Below are positions 9,165 to 18,828 of a stretch of DNA of 64,000 nucleotides, in pieces. The notes under the pieces were generated by a model. It did not search any database and was not told the DNA's origin. It saw nothing but the letters and a program-made list of their open reading frames with translations. The stretch's first letter is position 1. Each line of letters opens with the position of its first letter. The position numbers and the translations under genes were made by a program. The DNA is taken from the NCBI RefSeq assembly GCF_011065935.2, contig NZ_JAAMNH020000001.1, positions 455,001-519,000 of the forward strand, written 5' to 3'. Source of the stretch: Clostridium estertheticum. Its GTDB lineage: Bacteria > Bacillota > Clostridia > Clostridiales > Clostridiaceae.

Positions 9165-9953
9165 ATGAGCGAAGGACAATATTCATTAGAAGTTAAAGAG
9201 TATGATAAAAGTTTAGATTTAACAAAGCTTAAACCCTATGGAGATACTATGAATGATGGCAAGGTTCAAGTGAGCTTTACACTTCCAGTAGAAGATAATG
9301 AAAGAGGAGTAGAAGCGGCACTAAAGCTTGCTAGATCCATGGGACTTAAAGATCCAATCTGTGCTCATCATGGTTCTTTAGATAGTGAATTTGCTTTCTA
9401 TGTGATTTACGGTTCATTAACACATACTGTAAACTATGAAGAAATCCATGTTCAAACTGTAGAGTGTGAAGTAATGGATATGAAAGAAGTTGGAGAGTAT
9501 ATAAAAGAAAACATTAAACGTGATGTAGTAATAATTGGAGCTAGTACAGGTACAGATGCGCATACAGTTGGTATAGATGCTGTAATGAACATGAAGGGCT
9601 TTGCAGGACACTATGGACTTGAGAGATACCCTATGATAGAAGCACTGAACTTAGGAAGCCAAGTTGAGAATGAAGAATTCATTAAAAAAGCTATAGAGCT
9701 TAAAGCAGATGTTCTTCTAGTTTCTCAAACTGTAACACAAAAGGATATACACATTCAAAACCTTACTAACCTAGTAGAATTATTAGAAGCAGAAGGAATC
9801 AGAGATAAAGTTGTATTAATATGTGGAGGTCCAAGAATAACACATGAGCTTGCTAAAGAACTCGGATACGATGCAGGTTTCGGACCAGGAAAATTTGCTG
9901 GTGATATAGCAAGTTTTGCTATTACAGAAATGGTTGAGAGAGGGCTCGTTTAA
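9165..9953 (+). CDS. kamE: Beta-lysine/D-lysine 5,6-aminomutase, beta subunit
   Basis: Cobalamin-binding subunit of 262 residues. The base-off B12 motif DAHTVG is at residues 131-136, with H133 as the cobalt ligand. K144 in NMKGFAGHYG is the lysine that holds PLP in the resting enzyme. Both positions agree with the published clostridial enzyme. The C-terminal Rossmann-like domain (from about residue 119) has the usual VVIIGASTGTD start. A GGGGGGG site precedes the ATG. It is the last gene of the lysine operon, and a strong terminator follows within 10 bases. Confidence 0.96.
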   Translation: MSEGQYSLEVKEYDKSLDLTKLKPYGDTMNDGKVQVSFTLPVEDNERGVEAALKLARSMGLKDPICAHHGSLDSEFAFYVIYGSLTHTVNYEEIHVQTVECEVMDMKEVGEYIKENIKRDVVIIGASTGTDAHTVGIDAVMNMKGFAGHYGLERYPMIEALNLGSQVENEEFIKKAIELKADVLLVSQTVTQKDIHIQNLTNLVELLEAEGIRDKVVLICGGPRITHELAKELGYDAGFGPGKFAGDIASFAITEMVERGLV

Positions 9954-9961
9954 ATAATAAG

Positions 9962-9992
9962 TCTAGAGAGAAATCTCTAGATTTATTTTTTA
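9962..9992 (+). terminator. Intrinsic terminator of the lysine operon
   Basis: An 8-bp perfect stem TCTAGAGA/TCTCTAGA closes a GAAA loop and is followed by a T-rich run. It lies right after kamE and marks the end of the lysine operon. Confidence 0.85.
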
Positions 9993-10114
9993 GCTCAAAT
10001 ATTTAAAGTCTTGTTGTTATAATTATTGAATTTATGATACATTCAATGTAACAAGTTGGTAGGATATGTTATTGAAAAATATTTGGCTATGTTTAAAATA
10101 TAGTTGAAATTTCA

Positions 10115-10123
10115 TGATATAAT
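10115..10123 (+). promoter_or_regulatory. Extended -10 promoter element before thyA
   Basis: TGATATAAT is a perfect extended -10 element (TGnTATAAT) about 130 bases before thyA. No good -35 lies 16-18 bases upstream, so it would depend on the TG extension. The rest of the 298-base gap between kamE and thyA shows only a short AGTGAG/CTCACT dyad (10198-10240) just before the thyA start. Confidence 0.45.
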
Positions 10124-10251
10124 ATTTAAAACACATTTGTAGAATATGAATATTGACACATAACTTTTAGTGCCTTGTACATAGGATATAGAAAGGAAGT
10201 GAGTATTTAGTGGGTTTGGGTAAATGTACACTCTCTCACTAAAGATAAATT

Positions 10252-11049
10252 ATGTTAAATGAAATGGATAGACAATATCTTGATATTGTTAAGAAAATTA
10301 TAAAAAAAGGATACTACGACCAAAATCGTACTGGGATTGCAACTTTAAAAATTCCTCACCAAATTATGCAATTTGATTTAGAAGAAGAGTTTCCAATATT
10401 AACAACTAAATTTGTTGCTTTTAAAACAGCAGTTAAGGAATTGCTTTGGATTTTTAAAGACCAATCTAATGATGTAAAAAAACTTCAAGAACAAAATGTG
10501 CATATATGGGATAAGTGGGCTTTAGATGATGGAACTATAGGCAATGCCTATGGTTTTCAAATAGCCAAGTACCATCAAATAGATAAACTTATTGAGGCTT
10601 TGAAAAATAATCCTCAAGATAGAAGAATGATGATGAACTTGTGGAATATAGAAGACCTTCCTAAAATGGCACTGCAACCTTGTTGTTTTCTAACTATGTG
10701 GGATGTAACTAATGGAAGGCTAAATTGTATGTTAGTACAAAGGTCTGGAGATATGGGGCTTGGAGTACCGTTTAACACAAGTCAATACGCAGTCTTAGTT
10801 CATATGATAGCACAAGTTACAGGATTAAAAGCAGGGTTATTCACTCATGTTATAAATAATGCACATGTTTACGAAAATCATATTGAAGGATTAGAATTAC
10901 AGCTTTCAAGAAAAGAAGAAGCGTTAGAAGCCCCTAAGTTCTGGATTAATCCAGAAATTAAAAACTTTTATGACTTCACAGCAGAGGATGTTAAACTTAT
11001 AGGTTATAAACATCTAGGAAAAATAAATATAGGGAGTGTTGCTGTATAA
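10252..11049 (+). CDS. thyA: Thymidylate synthase
   Basis: Classical ThyA of 265 residues that methylates dUMP to dTMP with methylenetetrahydrofolate. The catalytic cysteine is C144 in LQPCC. The phosphate-binding RRMMMNLWN and the RSGDMGLGVPFN segments are intact. The ATG has only a weak ribosome binding site (AAAGAT). A GGAAGTGAG sequence about 50 bases upstream can pair with CTCTCACT near the start, so leader structure could affect translation. The stop codon overlaps the folA start by one base, giving the usual thyA-folA pair. Confidence 0.96.
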   Translation: MLNEMDRQYLDIVKKIIKKGYYDQNRTGIATLKIPHQIMQFDLEEEFPILTTKFVAFKTAVKELLWIFKDQSNDVKKLQEQNVHIWDKWALDDGTIGNAYGFQIAKYHQIDKLIEALKNNPQDRRMMMNLWNIEDLPKMALQPCCFLTMWDVTNGRLNCMLVQRSGDMGLGVPFNTSQYAVLVHMIAQVTGLKAGLFTHVINNAHVYENHIEGLELQLSRKEEALEAPKFWINPEIKNFYDFTAEDVKLIGYKHLGKINIGSVAV

Positions 11050-11546
11050 TGCTAACTTGCGTAGTCGCCATTGGAGAAAATTTTGCTATTGGAAAAAACA
11101 ATGAATTACTTTGGCATTTTTCAAAAGATTTAAAAAGATTCAAACAAATTACAAGTGGAAATACTATTATAATGGGAAGAAAGACCTTCCAATCGCTTCC
11201 TGGTATTCTTCCTGGAAGACACCATATTGTTATTACTCAAAATAAAGATTTTGTTATAAATGATGAAAGAGTTACCGTTTTAAATTCTAAGGAAGAGCTA
11301 TTCGCTCTGTTGGAAGAAAGTAAAGAATACTTTGTCATAGGTGGGGGAGAGATTTACAAGTTATTATTGCCTTATTGTAATAAGATACATTTAACAAAAG
11401 TACACAAGGAATATAATGCTGATATATTCTTCCCTGAACTTAATTATTCAGAGTGGAATATTAGAGAAGAAGAAACTGGATACGTCAATGATGATAAAAC
11501 AACAGGGTACACTTTTTTAACCTTGGAACGCATTGTTAAGGTGTAA
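11049..11546 (+). CDS. folA: Dihydrofolate reductase
   Basis: 165-residue DHFR that regenerates tetrahydrofolate after thymidylate synthesis. The N-terminal VVAIGENFAIGKNNELLWHF, IMGRKTFQS and FVIGGGEIY segments are the family's substrate and NADPH contacts. It starts in the TAATG overlap with the thyA stop, so the two are translationally coupled. A strong terminator follows within 15 bases. Confidence 0.96.
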   Translation: MLTCVVAIGENFAIGKNNELLWHFSKDLKRFKQITSGNTIIMGRKTFQSLPGILPGRHHIVITQNKDFVINDERVTVLNSKEELFALLEESKEYFVIGGGEIYKLLLPYCNKIHLTKVHKEYNADIFFPELNYSEWNIREEETGYVNDDKTTGYTFLTLERIVKV

Positions 11547-11558
11547 ATAGAAATTTAT

Positions 11559-11606
11559 AATACCCCATATAATAGACTAAAAAAGTCTACTATATGGGGT
11601 ATTTTA
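11559..11606 (+). terminator. Terminator of thyA-folA
   Basis: Long hairpin: a 13-bp outer stem AATACCCCATATA/TATATGGGGTATT and an inner TAGACT/AGTCTA stem separated by small mismatches, followed by TTTTA. It may work on both strands. Confidence 0.85.
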
Positions 11607-11780
11607 TGCATCATGAAATAAGTATCAGGGAAATTAATTTATATATAATTATGTTAGAAATTTTAAAATAATTAGTGAAATTTTATAAGTACATTATTTT
11701 TTATTATATTAATTTAAAGTTGTAACATTTTTCATTAAATTTCATAAAATAGTAGTATAAGAAATTTTAGGAGGTGTAAT

Positions 11781-13052
11781 TTGCAAATCCTAAAGATAGG
11801 ATCAAGAGGAACCGCGGTAATGGAAATACAAGCACTACTTAATAAATTAGGTTTTGGTGTGGGAGAGATAGATGGAATTTATGGACCCAAAACTGCAGCA
11901 GCAGTTGTGAAATTTCAAAGATATTTTGGCCTATCTCCTACAGGAGTAGTGAATGATGATACTTATAAACTTATGAATAGATTTTTAATAGGTTATGATA
12001 CTTATAGAATTAGACCGGGCGATACATTATATCTTATAGCAAGGAGGTATTATACAACAGTTGCAAGCATAATTACAGCTAATCCTCAAATAAATCCTAA
12101 TAATTTGCAAGTTGGACGTGAGATTATAGTTCCTTATTCATTGGAGGTGGTATATACAAATATTGACTACACCTATGACATTATGAAAAAGGACTTAGAA
12201 GGGCTAAAGGCTAGGTATCCATTTATTGAAGTTGCTAGTGCAGGGAAGAGTGAGCTAGGAAAAGAACTTTATTATGTAAAACTGGGAAATGGACCTAATA
12301 AAGTTTTTTATAATGGATCTCATCATGCTGATGAATGGATAACTACTGTACTTTTAATGAAATTTATTGAGAATTTTGCTAAAGCATATGCTTTAGGTCA
12401 ACCTTTAGAAGGTTATAATGCTCAGGATATATGGAATAAAAGCAGTATATATGTAATGCCTATGGTAAATCCAGATGGAGTTGACTTAGTGCTTAATGGG
12501 CTAGATAGGAGTAACCCATACTACAATGATTTAATTAAGTGGAATAATGGAAGTACTGATTTTTCAAGAAATTGGAGCTCAAATATAAGGGGGGTAGACC
12601 TTAATCATAATTATGATGCTCTGTGGCAAAAATCAAAGGACGCAGAAAAAAGCTATGGAGTATATGGACCAGGACCTTCAAGATATTCAGGAACGGCACC
12701 AGAATCAGAATCAGAATCTAAAGCTGTAGCAGATTTTACAAGAAAAAATAACTTTAGATTAGTAATAGCTTATCACAGTCAAGGGGAGGTAATTTACTGG
12801 GATTTTGAAAATTTGGCTAGCGCTGAAGCCAGAAGAATAGCGGAGACATTTTCCCGGTTAAGTGGTTATGAACTCGGAGAAACCTATGGAATAACAAGTT
12901 ATGCAGGATATAAGGATTGGTTTATAGAAAAATTTAGAAGACCTGGCTATACCATTGAGGTTGGACTTGGAGAAAATCCTCTTCCAATAAGTCAATTTAA
13001 TAAAATTTATAAAGATAACATTAAAGTGTTACTAGAAGGGGCATTGATATAA
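11781..13052 (+). CDS. LysM and peptidoglycan-binding M14 endopeptidase
   Basis: 423-residue cell-wall enzyme. Order: peptidoglycan-binding domain type 1 (about 1-68), LysM domain (about 74-117) and zinc carboxypeptidase-like M14 domain (about 130-423). Zinc motif HHADEW, the second ligand region, DLNHNYD, YHSQGEVIYW and the catalytic IEVGLGENP stretch are visible. This resembles gamma-D-glutamyl-L-diamino acid endopeptidases that act on spore or vegetative peptidoglycan. The start is a TTG with AGGAGGTG six bases upstream. There is no N-terminal signal peptide, which is usual for forespore-made or mother-cell enzymes. It is a single-gene unit with its own terminator. Confidence 0.9.
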   Translation: MQILKIGSRGTAVMEIQALLNKLGFGVGEIDGIYGPKTAAAVVKFQRYFGLSPTGVVNDDTYKLMNRFLIGYDTYRIRPGDTLYLIARRYYTTVASIITANPQINPNNLQVGREIIVPYSLEVVYTNIDYTYDIMKKDLEGLKARYPFIEVASAGKSELGKELYYVKLGNGPNKVFYNGSHHADEWITTVLLMKFIENFAKAYALGQPLEGYNAQDIWNKSSIYVMPMVNPDGVDLVLNGLDRSNPYYNDLIKWNNGSTDFSRNWSSNIRGVDLNHNYDALWQKSKDAEKSYGVYGPGPSRYSGTAPESESESKAVADFTRKNNFRLVIAYHSQGEVIYWDFENLASAEARRIAETFSRLSGYELGETYGITSYAGYKDWFIEKFRRPGYTIEVGLGENPLPISQFNKIYKDNIKVLLEGALI

Positions 13053-13076
13053 TTAATATTCCACGAAATGTATTGT

Positions 13077-13107
13077 AAAACCCTTAAATTTTTTTAGGGG
13101 TTTTTTT
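13077..13107 (+). terminator. Terminator after the M14 endopeptidase
   Basis: AAAACCCTTAAA pairs with TTTAGGGGTTTT (one G-T pair) around a short T loop and runs into a T stretch. Confidence 0.85.
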
Positions 13108-13353
13108 ACTTGTGTTTTTCTTTCACTTTTAAATTTAAATCATACTGTACCTGAAATTATTACTTATATTAACAAAAAGTAGGGAATAAGGAAATTAATA
13201 TTATGTAATAAGCACACAATATTACATCTTTTTTAATATGAATACTATACTATATGATTAACTATATAAATATTTTAAAATTCTCATTAATACATTACGT
13301 GTACAGTTAATAGGCAAGATGTATTATATCTAAAAATAAAAGGGAGGCTGTTA

Positions 13354-14304
13354 ATGGAAGTTGAAAAATTTAAATTATTCGCAAGTAAAATAACAAAAAA
13401 CGTTAATAAGGTTATTGTAGGAAAAGAAAAGAATATAACAAAAATAATTGTAGCATTTATTTCTTCAGGGCATGTATTGCTTGAGGACGTACCTGGACTT
13501 GGAAAAACAAAGCTCGCAAGAAGTTTATCAAAATCTATGAATTGTAGCTTTAAAAGAATACAATTTACCCCAGACCTGTTACCATCAGATTTAGTTGGTA
13601 TATATTATTATAATCAAAAAATACAGGAGTTTGAATATAGGCAGGGACCTATATTAAGTCAATTTTTATTAGCAGATGAAATAAATAGAGCAACACCTAG
13701 AACTCAATCTGCATTATTAGAATGCATGGAAGAGAGGCAAGTAACCGTAGAAGGAAATACCATTAAGCTTAACAAACCATTTTTTATTATTGCCACACAA
13801 AATCCAGTAGAGCAGTTTGGAACTTTCCCATTACCTGAGGCACAATTAGATAGATTTTTTATGAAGATTTCTATGGGGTATCCAGATTTTAATGATGAAA
13901 AGAATATGATAGATAGATTTATTACAAATGATCCATTAGAAGATTTACAGCCTGTTGTAAGCATGGAAGAAATAGAGTATGTCCAAAATAATTATAATCA
14001 AGTGCATGTAAGTGAAGAGTTAAAAAAATACATATTAAATATAGTGGTAGCAACAAGAAATCATAAGGACGTAGAGCTTGGATGCAGCCCAAGGGGGACA
14101 TTGAATCTCATAAAAGGAAGTCAAGCTTTAGCTGCTATTAGTGGTAGAGGCTACGTAATACCAGAAGATGTTAAAGAACTTGCAGTAGCTATACTAAGTC
14201 ATAGATTAATTTTAAAAAGCGAAATGAATTTAGGAAATGATAAGGCGAGTGAAATAATTGAAGAAATTATAAACACTATTGAAGCTCCATTAGAAAAACT
14301 ATAG
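13354..14304 (+). CDS. MoxR-family AAA+ ATPase
   Basis: 316-residue MoxR-type AAA ATPase with Walker A GLGKTKLA, Walker B LLADEINRA, sensor segment ATQNPVEQFGTFPLPEAQLDRF and the C-terminal lid. MoxR proteins act as chaperones that insert cofactors or assemble partner complexes, usually with DUF58 proteins. The ATG follows GGGAGGC. Next come the DUF58 gene and a membrane protein gene, the standard MoxR operon order. The clients of this operon are unknown. Confidence 0.93.
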   Translation: MEVEKFKLFASKITKNVNKVIVGKEKNITKIIVAFISSGHVLLEDVPGLGKTKLARSLSKSMNCSFKRIQFTPDLLPSDLVGIYYYNQKIQEFEYRQGPILSQFLLADEINRATPRTQSALLECMEERQVTVEGNTIKLNKPFFIIATQNPVEQFGTFPLPEAQLDRFFMKISMGYPDFNDEKNMIDRFITNDPLEDLQPVVSMEEIEYVQNNYNQVHVSEELKKYILNIVVATRNHKDVELGCSPRGTLNLIKGSQALAAISGRGYVIPEDVKELAVAILSHRLILKSEMNLGNDKASEIIEEIINTIEAPLEKL

Positions 14305-14316
14305 GGGGAGGGTAGT

Positions 14317-15447
14317 ATGGGAGTAAAGTTTATACTAATAGTATTAATATCATGGGTGATGTTAGAAATATCAAATATTACAAAGAAAAGAGGCTTCAAA
14401 AAGCTTAAAATTAGAAGGGAAATAGATAATCCTAGAATTTTTGAAGGTGAAGTGTTTTCAATTAAGACAACAGTTGAGAATAATAAGCGTCTTCCTATAT
14501 CTTTTTTAGTTATAAATGAAGTGATACCTAAAGGTATAAGTTTCAATAATGAAGTTGTTAGCTATAAGTATGGCGATAATTTATGCCATATAAGCAGGTA
14601 TAAGATAGGGCGATATGAAAGACGGAAAAGAACATATGAATTAGTTGCGCAAAAGAGAGGGACTTATATACTTAAAAACATACAAATTACCGTTGGTGAT
14701 ATCTTTGGGTTATCAGCCGAGTCTATAGAAACAGAAAACTATCTCGAGATTTTAGTTTATCCAAGATTAAAAAATATGTCTAGCTATAAATTTGATACCA
14801 CTAGTTTTCAAGGGAATAACACTGTGAAAAGATGGATTTTAAAAGACACTTTGTATATAAAGGGTATAAGAGAGTACAATGTGGAAGATAGAATGAAGGA
14901 TATTCATTGGAAAACTAGCTTGAAAATGGACAAACTTATGGTTAAGGACTATGATACCACTTCAGATAAAGAATTAGTTATAATACTTAATGTTCAATGT
15001 GGAGATCCAGCTTGGGCACATATAATGGAAGCACCTATTGAAATTGGAATAAAAATAGCAGTATCATTAACAAATAAGGCTATAAAAGAGGGGATTCCAA
15101 CAGGTTTGTGGACAAATTCTAGGATAATTTCTATGAATGGAAACTTAACTGGAGAAGTTGCACCTGCCTTAAATTCTTTTAAAAGAATTATGGAATTAGC
15201 AGCTAGAATTGACTCAGGGGTTAGGGTGGTATTTGATGAATATTTAAAACAGCAAGCTAATAAATTCAATAAAAATGTAACTTACATATTAGTAACTCCA
15301 TTTTTAAATGAAAAGAGCATATGTGTACTTAATAAACTATGTAAAAGTGGCTTTAAACTTAAAATCATAGATGTATCTATAAATGAAGATATTCCTTTCA
15401 TAAGTGGAATCGAAAAAATAACTTATAAAGGAGAGAAAATAGTATGA
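14317..15447 (+). CDS. DUF58 domain protein
   Basis: 376-residue partner of the MoxR ATPase. It has one N-terminal hydrophobic segment (about residues 3-18), an immunoglobulin-like extracellular or periplasm-facing region, and the DUF58 core with REYNVEDRMKDIHWKTS at about residues 188-204, a hallmark of the family. The VWA-like fold of DUF58 is thought to bind metal and other proteins. It starts 12 bases after moxR behind GGGGGAGGG and overlaps the next gene by four bases. Confidence 0.9.
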   Translation: MGVKFILIVLISWVMLEISNITKKRGFKKLKIRREIDNPRIFEGEVFSIKTTVENNKRLPISFLVINEVIPKGISFNNEVVSYKYGDNLCHISRYKIGRYERRKRTYELVAQKRGTYILKNIQITVGDIFGLSAESIETENYLEILVYPRLKNMSSYKFDTTSFQGNNTVKRWILKDTLYIKGIREYNVEDRMKDIHWKTSLKMDKLMVKDYDTTSDKELVIILNVQCGDPAWAHIMEAPIEIGIKIAVSLTNKAIKEGIPTGLWTNSRIISMNGNLTGEVAPALNSFKRIMELAARIDSGVRVVFDEYLKQQANKFNKNVTYILVTPFLNEKSICVLNKLCKSGFKLKIIDVSINEDIPFISGIEKITYKGEKIV

Positions 15448-16751
15448 GCTCTCTTAGGCAGATTAAAACACTGGTAACTTTAGACATTACATTAATTACT
15501 TTTGTAGTTTGGGTAGCTATGACAAATTTCTTATTTAAAAATGTAGCAGACTATAAATTGTTTTTTCTTTCTTTAGTGGTAGTATTCTTAATGCAATGCA
15601 TTTATCTTAAAAAAAATAATAAATATTTAGCTATAATACTACCTACAATAGGCAGTATACCTTTTATGTGGATTTTATTTGACGGCTTAGCAATTTTAAT
15701 TAATTTAATATTTGTGGTTGCTGCTGTCTTTGTAAATTTAGCTATGGAAGAGTTGCCTGTAGATTATCAAGAATATAAGTCCAAAGCGAAGCAAGGAGCA
15801 ATAATTTTAGCATTAATAGCTATAATCTCATTTTGGTTAGAAAAATCTATTGCTGACTATTTATACAGATTTTTTATAAATTATATGATAGTTACAGTAA
15901 TACTTCTTAAGGAAAGTAGGAACTATTATTATAAAGTAGGAATAGAAAGTAAAAATACAGAAAAAGCAAAAAAAATAAGTATTATAAAAAACTTATTTAC
16001 AAATATCTTTTTCAAGTATGGCATAGTTGTAATATCAACAATTATGTTAACTACTGATTGTGTTTTTAACAAATCCCTTAGTTCAATAAATGTTTTAAAT
16101 AAGGGGCTAGATATTGTAATAGGTAAATTTTTAGATTTAGTTATAAAAATAGTAGGACCCATTATAGTAATTATAATAGATATATTACGTAAATTATTAC
16201 GGAAAAATTTTTTGCCAGGATTAGATGGATATTCAAAGAGTTTATTTTTTAGTAAAAATAAAAATTTAGAAAATAGTGGAGCAACTGCAGCTGATAATAT
16301 AATTTGGTTTACTACAGTAAAAATTATTATTTTACTTATTTTTGTTTTATTTATTATTGATGTAATAAAAAAAATGAGGTTTATGAAATCTAAGAGTGAA
16401 CAGTATACAGAAGAAAAAGAAAAAATGGATAAGAATAGTAAGGAATATAAGCATAAAAACAGTATATCAACCATATTAAAGAAAGTATTTAGAATGAATA
16501 ATACTATGAAGGACAAAATTTTAAATATTTATAGGGATTTTGAAAAAATAACTGAAAAAGCAAAGATTTATAAATCGTATATGACAGCCACTCAATTAAA
16601 AAATACAACTAAGGCAAACATAGAAAATGATGACTATCTGGATGAAATGACAGATATATATAACGAAGTAAAATTTTCAAACTATGAGCCTAGTGAAAAT
16701 CAGCTGGATTTAGTAAGAAAATCTCTTGATAATGTAAAGAAACAATTATAA
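15444..16751 (+). CDS. Membrane protein of the MoxR/DUF58 operon
   Basis: 435-residue multi-pass membrane protein. About six hydrophobic segments lie in the first 160 residues and near 195-260, another near 300-315, and a charged C-terminal domain of about 110 residues ends the protein. In related operons this slot is filled by a transglutaminase-like membrane protein. Here the membrane part and a DUF4129-like tail are present, but I see no Cys-His-Asp transglutaminase core. It starts in an ATGA overlap with the DUF58 gene. Function is not known; the link to MoxR is by operon only. Confidence 0.75.
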   Translation: MSSLRQIKTLVTLDITLITFVVWVAMTNFLFKNVADYKLFFLSLVVVFLMQCIYLKKNNKYLAIILPTIGSIPFMWILFDGLAILINLIFVVAAVFVNLAMEELPVDYQEYKSKAKQGAIILALIAIISFWLEKSIADYLYRFFINYMIVTVILLKESRNYYYKVGIESKNTEKAKKISIIKNLFTNIFFKYGIVVISTIMLTTDCVFNKSLSSINVLNKGLDIVIGKFLDLVIKIVGPIIVIIIDILRKLLRKNFLPGLDGYSKSLFFSKNKNLENSGATAADNIIWFTTVKIIILLIFVLFIIDVIKKMRFMKSKSEQYTEEKEKMDKNSKEYKHKNSISTILKKVFRMNNTMKDKILNIYRDFEKITEKAKIYKSYMTATQLKNTTKANIENDDYLDEMTDIYNEVKFSNYEPSENQLDLVRKSLDNVKKQL

Positions 16752-16759
16752 TCATCAAA

Positions 16760-16866
16760 GTTCGGAATGTAGGAGTGTGGCAGATAGTATATAATGAATT
16801 TTTCATGGAATAAACTTAGAGTCTGTTAATGAATTCTTTACTATCAGAACATCCTACATTCCGAAC
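16760..16866. repeat. 107-base imperfect inverted repeat element
   Basis: The ends GTTCGGAATGTAGGA and TCCTACATTCCGAAC are perfect 15-bp inverted repeats, with a nested GATAGTA/TACTATC pair inside. It lies between the convergent MoxR-operon membrane gene and the ABC-F gene. It could be a bidirectional terminator, a structured RNA or a small MITE-like element; no target duplication is evident. Confidence 0.6.
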
Positions 16867-16893
16867 CTTAATATGCTTAAAATAGAATTTTTT

Positions 16894-18828
16894 TTATTCT
16901 ACTTCAGCTATAAAGTCTTCCCAAGTTGCATAAAGATCTTGAAGCTCCTTTTTAACATTTGCAAGTTGACTATTTACCTCTGAGCTTCTAATAGGATTTG
17001 AATAAACCTCTTCAATACAAAGATCGTTATTCAATTTTTCTGATTCTTGTTCTAATGAAGAAATTTTATCTTCTAGATCTTTTAGGGCCGTTTTCTTTTG
17101 TTTTTCTAATTTTGATTCTTCTCTTTTCTTTTTTTTATCAAAATTAATTTGGGTTTTTGACATTCCAACTTGGGCTTCTTCTACTTGGAACCTAAGAGGG
17201 TTTTTCTTTTTTTCTACATAATAATTATAATTACCTAAATATTCTTTGAGACCATCTTGGTTCAATTCAAGTATTTTAGAAATTACCTTATTTAAGAAAT
17301 ATCTATCATGAGATATTACAATAACGGTGCCGTCATATGCCTGTATTGAATCCTCTAGTGCTTCGCGTGACATAATATCTAAGTGATTTGTCGGCTCATC
17401 TAGTAGTAAAAAGTTGGATTTAGATAGCATGATCTTTAGAAGATTAATCCTGCATCTTTCCCCACCACTTAATGAATATATATTTTTGAATACATCTTCA
17501 CCTATAAATAAGAATGCAGCCAGGGCTGTACGGAGCTCGGTGGTAGTAAGTTTAGGGAATTCATCCCAAACCTCATCTATTATAGTTTTTTCTTCATTCA
17601 AATTTGATTGTTCTTGGTCATAATATCCTACAAAAATATTTTTGCCTAATATTTTTATGCCTGTATCACTTGGGATTTTATCCATTATAATTTTAAAAAG
17701 AGTGGTTTTGCCTCTTCCGTTTTCTCCAATAAGAGCAATCTTATCTGACCTTTTCATATCTAGGTTTAAATTTTCGAACAAAAGATTGTCTCCAAATGAT
17801 TTTGATAAATTTTCTATATGGAGGACGTCATTTCCACTTTTTATTTCTGTTTCAAAATTAATTCTAGTTTCCCTAGGATCCCTGTCAGGTTGATAAATCC
17901 TTTCCATTTTGTCCAAGGATTTTTGCCTGCTCTCTGCAGCCCTTACACTTTTTTCCCTGTTAAAGGATTTATATTTAGTTATAATATCTTCTTGTCTTTT
18001 TATTTCTATTTGTTGCAAATTGTAGGCCTTTAATTGAATTTCATAATTTATCTTCTTTAAATCAATAAAATTTGTATAGTTTCCATTATAACAATCCACA
18101 TGACCATTAAGAAGTTCGAAAGTTTTATTAGAAATAGTATCTAAAAAGAACCTATCATGAGATATTATAAACATAGTTCCTTTATAGGCTCTCAAATAAT
18201 CTTCCAACCATTCTATAGCATCTAGGTCCAAGTGGTTAGTGGGCTCATCCAGTAACAATACATCTGGATTTTTAAGCAATAACTTGCATAGTGCAACTCT
18301 AGTCTTTTGACCACCGCTTAATATGTTGATGGGCTTATTATAGTCTTCTTCCATAAAGCCAAGACCTTTAAGAACCCTACCAATTTCTGCTTTATAGGTG
18401 TATCCTCCACGATTGTTGTAAAGGTCATAAGTTAATGTATATTCTTTTATTATTCTATTAGTATATTCCTCTTTTGAAGCATCATAAGGTTCATTCATTT
18501 TTGATTCTAAATCTTTAAGGTTTTTTTCGAGGCTTAAGAGATCCTCGAATACTAAAAGTGTTTCTTCGTATATAGTACTATCGGAATTTAAGGTTAGATC
18601 CTGAGATAGATAACCAACCCTCTTATTTTTATCTATAAATAGCTCACCATTATCGTAATCTAATTGATTCGTGAGTATTTTAAAAAGTGTAGATTTACCT
18701 GCTCCATTAGCACCAATAAAACCTACTTTTTCACCTTCATTTATACTAAAAGTTATTTTGTCTAAAATAACATCTATACCATAACTTTTGTGAATGTCTT
18801 TGCAACTTAGAACTATTATTATGTTCAC
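16894..18828 (-). CDS. ABC-F family ATPase
   Basis: 644-residue duplicated ABC ATPase without membrane segments. The first domain has Walker A GANGAGKST (39-47), signature LSGGQKT and LLLDEPTNHLD. The second has GENGRGKTT, LSGGERC and LLLDEPTNHLD. They are joined by the ABC-F linker and followed by a charged coiled-coil tail. Members act on the ribosome as translation factors or antibiotic-resistance proteins; this one resembles the YfmR/YdiF housekeeping group. The only standard start is a GTG that directly abuts the AGGGAAGG site, while the AGGTGA site is well placed for ATA codons 2-3 triplets later. The start is therefore uncertain by a few residues. Confidence 0.9.
   Translation of the reverse strand: MNIIIVLSCKDIHKSYGIDVILDKITFSINEGEKVGFIGANGAGKSTLFKILTNQLDYDNGELFIDKNKRVGYLSQDLTLNSDSTIYEETLLVFEDLLSLEKNLKDLESKMNEPYDASKEEYTNRIIKEYTLTYDLYNNRGGYTYKAEIGRVLKGLGFMEEDYNKPINILSGGQKTRVALCKLLLKNPDVLLLDEPTNHLDLDAIEWLEDYLRAYKGTMFIISHDRFFLDTISNKTFELLNGHVDCYNGNYTNFIDLKKINYEIQLKAYNLQQIEIKRQEDIITKYKSFNREKSVRAAESRQKSLDKMERIYQPDRDPRETRINFETEIKSGNDVLHIENLSKSFGDNLLFENLNLDMKRSDKIALIGENGRGKTTLFKIIMDKIPSDTGIKILGKNIFVGYYDQEQSNLNEEKTIIDEVWDEFPKLTTTELRTALAAFLFIGEDVFKNIYSLSGGERCRINLLKIMLSKSNFLLLDEPTNHLDIMSREALEDSIQAYDGTVIVISHDRYFLNKVISKILELNQDGLKEYLGNYNYYVEKKKNPLRFQVEEAQVGMSKTQINFDKKKKREESKLEKQKKTALKDLEDKISSLEQESEKLNNDLCIEEVYSNPIRSSEVNSQLANVKKELQDLYATWEDFIAEVE

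Noticed and set aside
12700..12730. Possible repeat GAATCAGAATCAGAATC in the M14 gene
   Set aside because: Simple Glu-Ser codon repeat inside a conserved domain loop; no sign of phase variation.
14994..15269. Minus-strand frames inside real genes (for example here, and at 17414, 23933, 25758, 36814 and 45405)
   Set aside because: They are antisense shadows of recognised proteins without ribosome binding sites or plausible sequences.
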